The notes: generated by a model from the letters alone, not told the origin. A DNA stretch of 43,615 nucleotides from an uncultured Bacteroidales bacterium (GCA_904501835.1 CAJGBW010000005.1:1-43615), one strand, 5' to 3'. Counted from the first letter of the stretch, positions 16,048-25,366 are shown. A program made the numbers and translations.

Positions 16048-16805
16048 AATACGATCTTTACAAGGAAGGAAGTTTTTCCTTCGACTTTTCCTTCTACATA
16101 AAATACATGTCCATCCTCGGAAGCCGCCATATCTTCACCAAGATAAATATCCAGCTTATCATTGGGCTTGGACTCATGTACGAAATTGATATAGAAGTCT
16201 TTGATTCCCTTCTCGGTACAGAGTTCATCGGGAAGTGCATTCATCGCCATCTGTGCATATTTCGTATTGTTCACATGGCCATTCCTATCTATATCACTTT
16301 TCATAACGGGATGAACATAAGCCAATTGCATCTGTACGGACGCCGGTATTCTCAAACGAGGGGCACTTTCTTCCACCGCCTTATCCAGACAGATGGTATC
16401 CTCACTTTCCGCCACTTCATAATGACGTACCATACTGCGGGTATCGATATTGAGCAAAAGCCAACCCGTCGTCGCCTGTATGATATCTTCCCCATCCGGA
16501 GTAGACATTTTGGCATCCCTGCGATAAAACAGCCCACCCTCTTGTCCTCTATGCCAGGTGGAAAAAATAAAATCCTCACGCCATTTCAGGGGGCGCACAA
16601 AATGAATATGCAAACGGGAAACCACCCACGCCAGACGCTCCTTTATCAGCTTGTCATAGCCCATATTGAACAGATTGGCATGCAGACCGCCACGATCCTC
16701 CAAAATCTGCATAAAATAGGTAGGAGTCAATACATTGTGCGAATCCGTAGAAAAAGAAGGAGCGCACATCGGCTCAACCAGTTTTTTGTTTTCAATGTTC
16801 ATCAT
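16044..16805 (-). CDS. Acyl-ACP thioesterase (double hotdog)
   Basis: 253 residues, cytosolic, no signal. Two hotdog domains as in the FatA/FatB family: the first at about 20-135 with LAWVVSRLHIHFVRPLKW, the second with SDIDRNGHVNNTKYAQM (170-186), where Asp, Asn and His are the family's catalytic residues. It hydrolyses fatty acyl-ACP to free fatty acid and ends fatty acid synthesis. It is joined by ATGA overlaps on both sides, to the HU/CCDC81 gene upstream and the NUDIX gene downstream. A free-fatty-acid producer in an envelope operon could tune lipid supply. Confidence 0.92.
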   Translation of the reverse strand: MMNIENKKLVEPMCAPSFSTDSHNVLTPTYFMQILEDRGGLHANLFNMGYDKLIKERLAWVVSRLHIHFVRPLKWREDFIFSTWHRGQEGGLFYRRDAKMSTPDGEDIIQATTGWLLLNIDTRSMVRHYEVAESEDTICLDKAVEESAPRLRIPASVQMQLAYVHPVMKSDIDRNGHVNNTKYAQMAMNALPDELCTEKGIKDFYINFVHESKPNDKLDIYLGEDMAASEDGHVFYVEGKVEGKTSFLVKIVL

Positions 16806-17614
16806 TTGTTGAAGTATTTCAGTAATTCAAGTTGGGTTTCGTTATATAAAATCCTATCCAACAACTCCGGATAGAAGAATACGCCCACATAAAAGAGCGC
16901 GAAAAACAATGCGGTCAAAAGAAGCAGAACCAAAACGACTATCCATCCAGAAGAATGAGTGTTTTCTTCCTCCTCTTCCACATAGCCCGTGATGACGCCC
17001 CTCGGAATAAGCTCTTCCAATTCTTCAGGCTCCTCCTCTACCACCTCGGGCTCGGGAGTGGGTTCGGGCGTGGATGCGGGCACCGGCTCGGCCGCAGGTG
17101 CAGATGCAGATGCGGGTGCAGGTGCGGGTTGCAGCACCTCTCGGGCAGACGCTTCTCTGGATGCTTGCATAGAGAATTTATGAGGCAATTGACTTTTGAG
17201 CGAGATAGGACCTAATGCCACCAACTCCCCCGAAACATCCAGATTTTCATCCTGCACAAACAAGATGGAGCCGGAAAGCGTCTTTTTCAATTTTCCCAAT
17301 CGGGAAAGTTCGACATACCCGTCCTGATTGAGACAATCCACCAGATAATCCACCTGGGCCAGGACTTCGTTTTGGGCATTATTCAGGGAGAGACCTGATT
17401 TCTGTGCATAACGTTCATACAAAAGAGAGCCATCGCCCTGACTTTCTCTGAACACGATACGACGATAAGGCGGATGAAGCGTAAAACCCTTGTCTGAAAA
17501 AGAGGCCGGAGCGAGTTCGGTCACAAAAACGCCCAGACGCGGCAACATCACTCGACCATTTTCCATGGCGAGCTCGGCAATCAATCCAGATAAGAAGTCC
17601 ACATTCATACCCAT
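16802..17614 (-). CDS. HU/CCDC81-domain membrane protein without a visible SPOR domain
   Basis: 270 residues. Residues 5-60 (LIAELAMENGRVMLPRLGVFVTE) and 65-135 (NNAQNEVLAQVDYLVDCLNQDGYVELSRLGKLKKT) are two HU-like modules of the CCDC81 type. A Pro/Ala/Glu linker follows (about 155-215), then one membrane helix (WIVVLVLLLLTALFFALFYVG) and a short tail of about 25 residues. Related Bacteroidota proteins often end in a peptidoglycan-binding SPOR domain; here none is seen. The HU part would be cytoplasmic. Whether it binds DNA or serves as a protein scaffold is unknown. It is the first gene of the nine-gene run, 15 bp from its -7 box. ATG 17608 is an alternative start. Confidence 0.8.
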   Translation of the reverse strand: MGMNVDFLSGLIAELAMENGRVMLPRLGVFVTELAPASFSDKGFTLHPPYRRIVFRESQGDGSLLYERYAQKSGLSLNNAQNEVLAQVDYLVDCLNQDGYVELSRLGKLKKTLSGSILFVQDENLDVSGELVALGPISLKSQLPHKFSMQASREASAREVLQPAPAPASASAPAAEPVPASTPEPTPEPEVVEEEPEELEELIPRGVITGYVEEEEENTHSSGWIVVLVLLLLTALFFALFYVGVFFYPELLDRILYNETQLELLKYFNK

Positions 17615-17629
17615 CGTGCTTTGAACTTA

Positions 17630-17660
17630 CAAAGTTAAATTTTAATTAAGAACGACACAA
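17630..17660 (-). promoter_or_regulatory. Promoter of the nine-gene envelope operon
   Basis: TTG (17658-17660), 20 nt, TAACTTTG (17630-17637) on the minus strand. It lies partly within the 3' end of pflA and its -7 box is 15 bp from the first ATG, giving a very short leader. Read-through from pflBA is also possible, as no terminator is seen between. Confidence 0.65.
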
Positions 17661-18367
17661 GAAAAATATTCCTCAAAAAGCGCACGCGCACGTTCCAATT
17701 GAGCCGGTGTGTTGGTTGGTACCCCTTTCAAGGCATATTCCTGTCCCATGGACTCATATTTATGTACTCCCAAAGTATGATAAGGGAGAATTTCCAACCT
17801 TTGAAGCATCTTATAATCCTTGAAATGTTCTGCCAAGGCTCGGATATCTTCCTCAAAATCACTTACGCCGGGCACCAATACATATCGAAGCCAAAAAGGC
17901 TTGCCCTGTTCTTCCAGCCATTGAGCGGTAGCCAATGTCTGCTGATTACTCCTGCCTGTCAGGTCCTTGTGGCGTACATCATTGATTTGTTTGACATCCA
18001 AAAGCACCAAATCCACTTTGGATAGCAAAGTCTCAACAGCCGGATTCCACACGCCGCCGTTGGTATCCAGGCAAACATGAATACCCTGCTCGTGAAGATC
18101 ATCCACCAAGGAAATCAGTTCTTTGGCTTGGGCACTCGGCTCGCCGCCGGAAAAAGTCACACCGCCCTGCGTGCCAAAAAAGGGCTTCTGATTGATGGCC
18201 ATCTTCACCACCTCATCGTTGTCAGTCGCCACTCCGCCTTCAAACGCAATGGTATCGGGATTGGCACAATAGAGGCAGCGGAAAGGGCAACCTTGTAGAA
18301 ATACGACGAGCCGCAAACCCGGCCCGTCGTATGTTCCCATTGATTCGTAAGAATGTACTTTAATCAT
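17642..18367 (-). CDS. pflA: Pyruvate formate-lyase activating enzyme
   Basis: 241 residues, a radical SAM enzyme. The cluster motif CPFRCLYC has C27, C31 and C34; GGVTFSGGEPSAQ follows at about 85-97 and binds SAM. It installs the glycyl radical on PflB using SAM and one electron. It lies 15 bp after pflB, the standard order. Full length with no extra ferredoxin domain, so it is the classical PflA type rather than an activase of a dehydratase-type glycyl radical enzyme. Confidence 0.95.
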   Translation of the reverse strand: MIKVHSYESMGTYDGPGLRLVVFLQGCPFRCLYCANPDTIAFEGGVATDNDEVVKMAINQKPFFGTQGGVTFSGGEPSAQAKELISLVDDLHEQGIHVCLDTNGGVWNPAVETLLSKVDLVLLDVKQINDVRHKDLTGRSNQQTLATAQWLEEQGKPFWLRYVLVPGVSDFEEDIRALAEHFKDYKMLQRLEILPYHTLGVHKYESMGQEYALKGVPTNTPAQLERARALFEEYFSCVVLN

Positions 18368-18382
18368 GAGTCTTGCAAATCC

Positions 18383-20605
18383 TTACAATGCCTCGTGGAA
18401 AGTACGAGCAATTACCTCCAACTGATGTTCGCGGCTGAGTTTGGTAAAGTTCACTGCATAGCCGGATACACGAATGGTCAGCTGGGGATATTTCTCAGGA
18501 TGCTCCATAGCATCTTCCAACATCTCGCGATTCAATACATTCACGTTCAAGTGGTGAGCGCCTTTGGTGAAATAACCATCCAAGAGCGTCATCAAGTTGT
18601 TGAGTTTTGCCTCATCGGTAGGGCCCAAAGATTTAGGCACGATAGAGAATGTATTGGAAATACCGTCTTTGGAATCGTAGTAGTCCAATTTTGCCACAGA
18701 TGACAAAGATGCAATGGCACCGTGGGTATCACGACCATGCATGGGGTTGGCGCCGGGAGCAAAGGCAATACCTTTGGCACGGCCGTCCGGGGTAGCACCC
18801 GTCTTCTTACCATACATCACATTGGAAGTAATGGTGAGCAATGAAAGGGTCGGCTGTGCGTTCTTATAGACAGGAAGCGCATTCAATTCGGTATTGAAAT
18901 ACTGTACCAACTCACGGGCAATGCGGTCTACACGATCATCATCGTTACCGAATTTAGGATAATCTCCCTCAATGGTAAAGCTGTCGGTCAAGCCGTCTGC
19001 ATTGCGATTGGCAGTCACTTTGGCATATTTGATAGCAGAAAGAGAGTCAGCGGCGATTGAAAGACCCGCCACACCATAAGCCAAGTTAATGGTCGGGTTG
19101 GTATCGATGAAAGCCATCTGGGACTTCTCGTAATCATATTTATCGTGCATGTAATGGATGATGTTCATCGTCTCATTATAAACACGGGCTACCTCGTGGA
19201 GTACCTTCTTATAGTTAGCCATTACCTCATCGTAGTCAAGCACATTGCTCTTCAAGGCCTTGATATTCTCCATCATCAAGGTACCCGTCATTTCGCAACG
19301 GCCGCCATTGAGGGCAAGCAACAAGGCTTTTGCCAAGTTGGTACGGGCGCCGAAGAACTGAATGGCCTTACCGATGGCCTGATAAGACACGCAGCAGGCA
19401 ATACCATAGTCATCACAACCACGAGCCTTACGCATCAAGGAGTCGTTCTCGTACTGTACGGAGCTGGTATCGATGGAAACCTTGGCACAGAAACGTTTGA
19501 AACCCTCGGGGAGTTCGGGATGCCAAAGCACCGTCATATTGGGCTCGGGGGCAGGACCGAGGTTGTAAAGGGTCTGCAAGAAACGGAAAGAAGTCTTGGT
19601 TACCTTGTGTTTACCACCGGTAAAACGGCCTCCGATAGACTCGGTAATCCAAGTCGGGTCACCCGCGAAGATATCGTTGTAGGACTGCATACGAAGGTGA
19701 CGCACCATACGAAGTTTCATGACAAACTGGTCGATAAGCTCCTGCGCATAAACCTCGTCGATATTGTTGTTATCCAAATCGTACTGGATAAAGATATCCA
19801 AGAAAGATGAAACATTACCCAAGGACATGGCTGCACCATCCTGCTCTTTCACAGCAGCAAGATAGGCCATATACACCCACTGAACGGCCTCACGGGCACT
19901 TCTTGCGGGACGGGACAAATCCAAACCATACGATTCACCCAAGACCTTGATTTCGTTCAAAGCACGAATCTGATCGGCCACTTCCTCACGAAGTCTTATG
20001 CGCGCCTCAGTCATAGGACCATTCAAATGTTTGAGGTCCTCTTTTTTGGCCTCAATCAAACGATCGATACCATAAAGGGCCAAACGACGATAGTCACCGA
20101 TGATACGACCACGAGAGTAGTTATCAGGCAGACCGGTCAAGAAGCCGAGGGAACGGTATTTTCTGATTTCGTCAGTATAAACATCAAACACACCGTCGTT
20201 GTGTGTTTTGCGATAGTGAGTAAAGATTTTCTTTACTTCAGGATCGAGTTCCACACCATTTTCGGCGCAAGCCTTGGCAACCACTTTCCAGCCACCGAAA
20301 GGTTTGATGGCACGACGAAGCAACTCATCAGTCTGCAAACCGACAATCAACTCATCCTCCTTGTCAATATAACCGGCAGCATGAGAGGTAATCGTAGAAA
20401 TGGTCTTGGCATCAATAGAACGAACGCCACCGTTTTCTCTCTCCTCATCCAAAGCAGCAAGACATTTCTTCCAAAGACGCATGGTACGCTCGGTCGGTCC
20501 CTGCAAGAAAGAAGCATCTCCGCTATAAGGGGTTATATTACAATACACAAAATCCGCCACATCGATTCTGTGGCTCCATCTTCCGTCATTAAATTTTTCT
20601 AGCAT
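18383..20605 (-). CDS. pflB: Formate C-acetyltransferase (pyruvate formate-lyase)
   Basis: 740 residues, cytosolic. It converts pyruvate and CoA to acetyl-CoA and formate by a glycyl radical. The catalytic cysteine pair is C404-C405 in GIACCVSYQ, and the radical glycine is G715 in RVSGYAVNF, 25 residues from the C-terminus as in the E. coli enzyme. The length is close to the classical enzyme. I saw no good -33/-7 promoter in the 38 bp upstream; transcription may begin inside the preceding gene or continue from the lipocalin-like gene. It supports an anaerobic, formate-producing fermentation. Confidence 0.97.
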   Translation of the reverse strand: MLEKFNDGRWSHRIDVADFVYCNITPYSGDASFLQGPTERTMRLWKKCLAALDEERENGGVRSIDAKTISTITSHAAGYIDKEDELIVGLQTDELLRRAIKPFGGWKVVAKACAENGVELDPEVKKIFTHYRKTHNDGVFDVYTDEIRKYRSLGFLTGLPDNYSRGRIIGDYRRLALYGIDRLIEAKKEDLKHLNGPMTEARIRLREEVADQIRALNEIKVLGESYGLDLSRPARSAREAVQWVYMAYLAAVKEQDGAAMSLGNVSSFLDIFIQYDLDNNNIDEVYAQELIDQFVMKLRMVRHLRMQSYNDIFAGDPTWITESIGGRFTGGKHKVTKTSFRFLQTLYNLGPAPEPNMTVLWHPELPEGFKRFCAKVSIDTSSVQYENDSLMRKARGCDDYGIACCVSYQAIGKAIQFFGARTNLAKALLLALNGGRCEMTGTLMMENIKALKSNVLDYDEVMANYKKVLHEVARVYNETMNIIHYMHDKYDYEKSQMAFIDTNPTINLAYGVAGLSIAADSLSAIKYAKVTANRNADGLTDSFTIEGDYPKFGNDDDRVDRIARELVQYFNTELNALPVYKNAQPTLSLLTITSNVMYGKKTGATPDGRAKGIAFAPGANPMHGRDTHGAIASLSSVAKLDYYDSKDGISNTFSIVPKSLGPTDEAKLNNLMTLLDGYFTKGAHHLNVNVLNREMLEDAMEHPEKYPQLTIRVSGYAVNFTKLSREHQLEVIARTFHEAL

Positions 20606-20643
20606 ATTTTTTAATTTTATCTTATTTCTTAAAAAATCTCTTT

Positions 20644-21099
20644 TTATTCATAGGGAATGGTCTCCACACGGACAAAATCCTGCACAAAAGAAGGATTGTT
20701 GTATCCCACCCAAGTCATGGAAGACTCGGTCAAGTCTTTGACATAATACATATCCGACCATTCCTTGTCTTTGATGCTGTCTATGCCACGGATGTACGTA
20801 CCCACCGTCGGCTCAACATAGAAGGTAAACGTACCCTCATCAATGTTATAACCAGCCGGTATGGAAGTCAAATTCTCCCAAATCGTAAATTTGTTCCCAC
20901 TCATTTCAAAACGAATGTAGAAATAGGTATCCCCTGCAAGCGGAGTGCCATTGATGGACTGCAACATCCAATTTCCATTCAGATTGCTCGCATTGACCTG
21001 CAAGGGCGGTGCAACAGGCGTTGCTTTCTGACAAGAGAACAACGCAAGCATCATCACACAAACCAGTCCCAAATTTTTAAATAAACGTATCATATCCAT
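20644..21099 (-). CDS. Small lipocalin-like lipoprotein
   Basis: 151 residues from the ATG at 21099. The open frame runs further upstream inside the DUF1573 gene, but the signal peptide (RLFKNLGLVCVMMLALFSC, lipid Cys23) fixes the start; ATG 21093 is possible. After the anchor come NLNGNWMLQSINGTPL and alternating beta strands ending in SMTWVGYN, the build of lipocalin-like domains that Bacteroidota lipoproteins often carry. The ligand is unknown. It lies 4 bp after the DUF1573 gene and is the last gene of the run that starts with susC. Confidence 0.65.
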   Translation of the reverse strand: MDMIRLFKNLGLVCVMMLALFSCQKATPVAPPLQVNASNLNGNWMLQSINGTPLAGDTYFYIRFEMSGNKFTIWENLTSIPAGYNIDEGTFTFYVEPTVGTYIRGIDSIKDKEWSDMYYVKDLTESSMTWVGYNNPSFVQDFVRVETIPYE

Positions 21100-21103
21100 A
21101 AAT

Positions 21104-21559
21104 CTATTCTTTCTGCTCGGAGACCACCCGTACCGACAAAGACAATACCGCTGAAGGTTGGTCATGGTCATCCGTATAAACAAACACGCGTCGCACAAAG
21201 CCACCGACGTGCCCTGCGGGCGTATATTTCAATGTGATGACAGCCCGCTCGCCAGCTTTCACCACCGACTTGTCACACTGTGCCTGCACACAGGAGCAAG
21301 TCGTTACCATTTTTCGCACCAACAAGTCTTTCGTCCCCTTGTTTACAAAACTGAAAGCAAAATCCTTGGGTGCATCGCTTTCGTTCATCACGCCCGCATC
21401 CCATGCGATGCGTTCAAAACAAAGGGTCCTGGCATTTTCTGCCAAAGGCGGCCGTGCCACGCTGTCCAAGCGTTCTTTCGGAACAATTTTCATCTGCCCA
21501 AAAGCCGTCACAGGGACCAACATCAGGCAAAAAAGCACAATGGCACGAACCCTACGCAT
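21104..21559 (-). CDS. DUF1573 secreted protein
   Basis: 151 residues: signal peptide (AIVLFCLMLVPVTAFGQ) and one DUF1573 Ig-like beta-sandwich, recognised by FERIAWDAGVMNES, FSFVNKGTKDLLV and the hallmark VTTCSCVQAQ with its TCSC cysteines, followed by AGERAVITLKYTPAG. The family occurs widely in Bacteroidota as exported proteins of unknown role. The paired cysteines may form a disulfide or bind metal. It begins 3 bp after the protease stop codon, so it is very likely cotranslated with it. Confidence 0.88.
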   Translation of the reverse strand: MRRVRAIVLFCLMLVPVTAFGQMKIVPKERLDSVARPPLAENARTLCFERIAWDAGVMNESDAPKDFAFSFVNKGTKDLLVRKMVTTCSCVQAQCDKSVVKAGERAVITLKYTPAGHVGGFVRRVFVYTDDHDQPSAVLSLSVRVVSEQKE

Positions 21560-21562
21560 CCG

Positions 21563-23674
21563 TTACAACCAGCCCTCGCCGGTACTTGTCAAACGAACAC
21601 TGATGACAAAGTCCTGTTTCTCGTTGCCGAGGGTAATGCTGGCCTTTGTCTGTCCCACCGCTTTCGCAGTAATCTTCACACGTTTGCTTGCCGCATCATA
21701 CACAGCTTCCGCAACAGAAGGATCGGCGACAGTCAGGGCAAATGCACCCGTTGCACCAAAATAATCGGAAGGACGCAAATCACGCGTGGTCCCCTTGACC
21801 AAAGTCACATTCGGGAAGCTCAGGGTCGGAGCCGAAGAGCCATCAATGGCTGCCAACAAAGCCGCTGCATCCACCATACCCGTACCCATCTTACCCTTGT
21901 AAGGAGCCAAAGGAGTCAGATTGGGATGATTGGTATCCATTTCCGTCACGTATTTGTACCACTTTTTCTCCTGTGCAAACACATCATCGGAGAAAGGACG
22001 GGCCGAATTGTGCAAAAGATCAATGAACTCCTTCGCCTTGAAATGTTTGCGCTGTTCCAAAGCGTAAGAAAGTCCCAATGCCACGACGCCAGATACGTGA
22101 GGACAGGCCATGGAAGTTCCCTCCATATAACCGTATCCCGCAAAGTTTCCAGGCAAATCTACGACCGTAGAATCACTGCGCCAGATGGGAATGGTCGAAA
22201 GGATACAGCCGACAGAGCCCATATTCTTACGAACAATCACGCTGTCTTTTGCCAGCGGAGCAAACTCAAAATAATAATCCTGATCACCGCCCGGTGCCGC
22301 AATGGTCGTACCTTTTCCGTAATTGGTATAGACAGCAGGTGTGTAGTCACCGGCAAAAGCGGAAACAGAAACATAGTCCTTATAAGCCGCAGGATAAGCA
22401 GAAGCGGGCGCTCCCTCATTACCGGCAGCGAAGATAGCGATACCACCATCAATCACGCCTTCCGGAGATCCGGCACGGGTCACAAAGTAATCCAAGGCTC
22501 GTTTCTCCAAGGGGTTGTAAACTTCCCACTCTTCGTCTGTGCTGAACTGGGGCTGCCAGTCATAAGGGTTGGCGGCACCGGAAATATAACCCCAGCTGCA
22601 CTGCAAAATCACCGCACCGTTGTCAGCGGCATATTTGATAGCACGCACTTCATCCAGCAAGGTACCGGCATACATTCCGTCAAAAATCTGACAAGACATG
22701 ATGCGCACACCACTATCGGGAGAGCCATCACCACCGGCAATCGATTTAACTCCCTCGTTGTTGTTATTGCGGGCGGCAATCACACCGGCCACGTGGCTTC
22801 CGTGTCCACTGTCATAGCGGCCGTTGGTCGTCACCAAACCCGTCTGTTTCACAAAGTTATAACCATGTTTGTCACCGGCATAACCATTGCCGTCAGCATC
22901 GGTCGTAGAGCCAAAGACCTCACCGGGATTCACCCACATGGCATCTTTCAAATCCGGATGGTTCACATCGACACCCTCATCCAAAACAGCCACGATGATG
23001 GCAGGATTACCCGTGCTTTTCTTCCAGGCTTCTGCCACATTGACATCCGCACCGGGGAGAAATTTAGTGGGAGCCCCGCTTTCCTTATTGGTCAAGAATG
23101 ACTCCAAGGAGCCGTCATTGGACATATTCCACTGCAAAGAATACAAGGGATCGTCACCGGAAACAGCATTCAGACCGGCCAACAATTCCTGGGTCAAAGG
23201 AAGGGCTTTCTCTTCGGAAGCACGTTTGAGGGTTCGGTTATAGCCCACACGGCTCACCTCGCCCAAACGGGACAATTTAGCCGCCACCTGTTCCACATTT
23301 TGCTCCTCACCAAAACGAACGACATACCACAAATGCAAACCACACTCACGGGTACGCGCCTCATTTTTAGCATCATAAGGGAAGACACGTTCAATTTCAT
23401 AGCCATCCACCAGTGAGAGAATTTCATCGACACTGGGAATGCCGGAACGCGTGGCAGGAGCACCCATGCCAGACTTCACCAAGCCTGCATTCTCAATTAC
23501 CTCCCTGACGGAAGCATCAAAGCATACGAGCAACTCGCCGGGCACGACATCCTCGGAACGGAGCAATACATCCTGGGGCTCGTTCTGGGCGGCAGGACCT
23601 TCCTGCATCGTACAAGCGACACCGACAAATGCCGACACAAAACACATTAGAAATATCTTGGATAGAACTCGCAT
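21563..23674 (-). CDS. Subtilisin-family (S8) lipoprotein protease
   Basis: 703 residues from the ATG at 23674; the frame is open further upstream inside the preceding gene, but the signal peptide with lipobox VGVAC (Cys21) sets the start. A prodomain-like region (40-150: DVVPGELLVCFDASVREV, then LHLWYVVRF) resembles the fervidolysin N-terminal domain. The S8 catalytic domain follows with D232 (AVLDEGVDVNHPDL), H291 (SGHGSHVAGV), oxyanion N419 (FAAGNEGA) and S521 (GTSMACPHVSG), all intact. A C-terminal Ig-like domain (about 615-700) completes it. It is probably tethered to the outer membrane and feeds peptides to the SusC/SusD pair encoded upstream in the same locus. Confidence 0.93.
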   Translation of the reverse strand: MRVLSKIFLMCFVSAFVGVACTMQEGPAAQNEPQDVLLRSEDVVPGELLVCFDASVREVIENAGLVKSGMGAPATRSGIPSVDEILSLVDGYEIERVFPYDAKNEARTRECGLHLWYVVRFGEEQNVEQVAAKLSRLGEVSRVGYNRTLKRASEEKALPLTQELLAGLNAVSGDDPLYSLQWNMSNDGSLESFLTNKESGAPTKFLPGADVNVAEAWKKSTGNPAIIVAVLDEGVDVNHPDLKDAMWVNPGEVFGSTTDADGNGYAGDKHGYNFVKQTGLVTTNGRYDSGHGSHVAGVIAARNNNNEGVKSIAGGDGSPDSGVRIMSCQIFDGMYAGTLLDEVRAIKYAADNGAVILQCSWGYISGAANPYDWQPQFSTDEEWEVYNPLEKRALDYFVTRAGSPEGVIDGGIAIFAAGNEGAPASAYPAAYKDYVSVSAFAGDYTPAVYTNYGKGTTIAAPGGDQDYYFEFAPLAKDSVIVRKNMGSVGCILSTIPIWRSDSTVVDLPGNFAGYGYMEGTSMACPHVSGVVALGLSYALEQRKHFKAKEFIDLLHNSARPFSDDVFAQEKKWYKYVTEMDTNHPNLTPLAPYKGKMGTGMVDAAALLAAIDGSSAPTLSFPNVTLVKGTTRDLRPSDYFGATGAFALTVADPSVAEAVYDAASKRVKITAKAVGQTKASITLGNEKQDFVISVRLTSTGEGWL

Positions 23675-23678
23675 CTGA

Positions 23679-25352
23679 CTATTCCTCCACAAAGTTTTTC
23701 GGGTTGTTCTTCTTATTGATAAACAACTCATCATAATAATATTGCATATTGGTAGGGGCATTGCTAAAGCCAGCAGGCGTGTGATTCCTTGCCACACCAT
23801 CCTGAAGCCATACCAATGATTCGGGAATCCACAAATCCAATTTGGGGTGATACAAAAGCCATTGGGGCAACTCACCATACAGACGATTCAAGTTGATGGA
23901 CAGCGCAATGGTACTGGGCATTACCTTGGCAATGTTGTGATCCTCGTAGAAAGTATTGTCCACTGCAATAGAATCCTTGATACAAGGGTCATTGCTGCGC
24001 CAATATTCCACTTTTCCGTGAGCGGCCAACAAAATGGAATCAATTTGCTCATCGGAAGGCAACTCTCCCTGAAGGTAGTTGTAGGAAAGACACAAGGTGT
24101 CGAGTTTATTCCAAGTGAGCAAACGCACAGGGAAGCCCTCTTCGTCCACAAAACCACCAATATTTTCGCGTTTATCATTGCCGAGGTCGCGCACGGTATA
24201 GCGAACGTTACCATTGAGCATCAAAGCCCTTAAATTCGGGAAATTCTCAGGTGTCAAGACCTCGGGGATGCGTTGGAAGTTATTCGCCTCCAGACTCAGA
24301 TATTCGAGGTTCTTCAAATTCTTGATATCCTCATGTACGCTGCAAAGTCCATACGCACCGATTCTCAGACGCTTGAGCTGGGTCAGTTTACAGATATAAG
24401 GACCACAATCCAAATCGTTGAGCAAGAAAGTGTTGGTATTGCCGTAGAACGACAACTCTTCTGCAGCCGTCAAGTACTGTACCACATAAGGAAGGGGTTC
24501 TTTGGTCGTAAAGGCAGAGAAAGAAGCGGAACGCACACGGCCATTTCTTTCATCCTTGGTTTTCCAGACCTTGATACCACTCCAGTTTTCCAGACGCTCG
24601 GAAGTCTCCAAAGGATCCCACACACCCAAAGCACGATGGATGGCCAAAATAGCCAGGGAGTCACCGCGAACGGTACCAATCTCGATTTCAGGCGCTGCGC
24701 GTTGCACGATGTTCAATGTATCGTGACGTCCCATCTGCACGGTCTTGACCGGTTCGAACTGCACTTTTGCAATGCGTTCAAAAGGCACATAACTGGTTTC
24801 CCAATCAAAATCGACCACCACCTCACGCGGACGGGCGTTACGGTCCAACACGAGATTAGACTTCTTGTACTTGAGCCAACTTTCCGCATCCGAAGGAATC
24901 TTCACATTGAAATCGACATTGGCTTTGATGCGAATCTGGAAAGAACGCTTGCCATAATCGGCATAATCGGCAATGCGGACCGGCTCGGGATTATCCATCA
25001 CGATCTGGTAATCATAGCCCTTCTGAACAATCTTAAAACTGCGGCTCTCGGAACTGCGGGTGGTGATGAACACCTCGCCCTCGCGGGACTCGTTCCACTT
25101 CAAAGTAGAGTCAATCAACACCTTGCACTCAACAGAGCCACGTCCGTTGGCCGGAGAAACGGTAATCCAAGGCTGCTGGGTACTGGCCACCCAAGATTCG
25201 CCGACATTGACATTGAGGGTACGCACACCGCCTTCGGGGCCAATCTCAAGCACATCGGTATCAAGGGTAAAATCCACGACCTGCTCCTTCATACAAGAGA
25301 GCGAAAGGAGCGCCAAGGCCAAGAGGAAGAGTTTACTATATAATTTTTTCAT
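23679..25352 (-). CDS. BACON-domain and leucine-rich-repeat lipoprotein
   Basis: 557 residues. A perfect AGGAGG at 25361-25366 is 8 nt from the ATG at 25352 but only 2 nt from the ATG at 25358, which decides the start. Lipobox LSLSC (Cys20). Residues 30-110 form a BACON domain (GGVRTLNVNVGESWVASTQ, PWITVSPANGRGS, EGEVFITTRS); a second, diverged one covers about 115-215. Leucine-rich repeats follow at about 290-500: LTQLKRLRIGAYGL, LKNLEYLSLEANNF, FPNLRALMLNGN, LDTLCLSYNYLQGELP. BACON and LRR domains both bind macromolecules, so this is likely a surface binding protein. It lies directly before the S8 protease gene (4-bp gap). Confidence 0.85.
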   Translation of the reverse strand: MKKLYSKLFLLALALLSLSCMKEQVVDFTLDTDVLEIGPEGGVRTLNVNVGESWVASTQQPWITVSPANGRGSVECKVLIDSTLKWNESREGEVFITTRSSESRSFKIVQKGYDYQIVMDNPEPVRIADYADYGKRSFQIRIKANVDFNVKIPSDAESWLKYKKSNLVLDRNARPREVVVDFDWETSYVPFERIAKVQFEPVKTVQMGRHDTLNIVQRAAPEIEIGTVRGDSLAILAIHRALGVWDPLETSERLENWSGIKVWKTKDERNGRVRSASFSAFTTKEPLPYVVQYLTAAEELSFYGNTNTFLLNDLDCGPYICKLTQLKRLRIGAYGLCSVHEDIKNLKNLEYLSLEANNFQRIPEVLTPENFPNLRALMLNGNVRYTVRDLGNDKRENIGGFVDEEGFPVRLLTWNKLDTLCLSYNYLQGELPSDEQIDSILLAAHGKVEYWRSNDPCIKDSIAVDNTFYEDHNIAKVMPSTIALSINLNRLYGELPQWLLYHPKLDLWIPESLVWLQDGVARNHTPAGFSNAPTNMQYYYDELFINKKNNPKNFVEE

Positions 25353-25360
25353 CGTCATAT

Positions 25361-25366
25361 CCTCCT
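25361..25366 (-). promoter_or_regulatory. Ribosome binding site AGGAGG that fixes the BACON-LRR start
   Basis: Perfect Shine-Dalgarno, unusual in this window, overlapping the stop codon (25365-25367) of the upstream gene. It suggests strong or coupled initiation at 25352. Confidence 0.7.

Noticed and set aside
20606..20643. Promoter directly upstream of pflB
   Set aside because: The 38 bp are AT-rich but contain no TAnnTTTG or TTTG at the right spacing.
21158..23101. Long plus-strand frame (647 codons) opposite the S8 protease
   Set aside because: It is a shadow of the protease and DUF1573 genes; the translation is rich in His/Arg/Ile without domains, while the minus-strand proteins have complete motifs.
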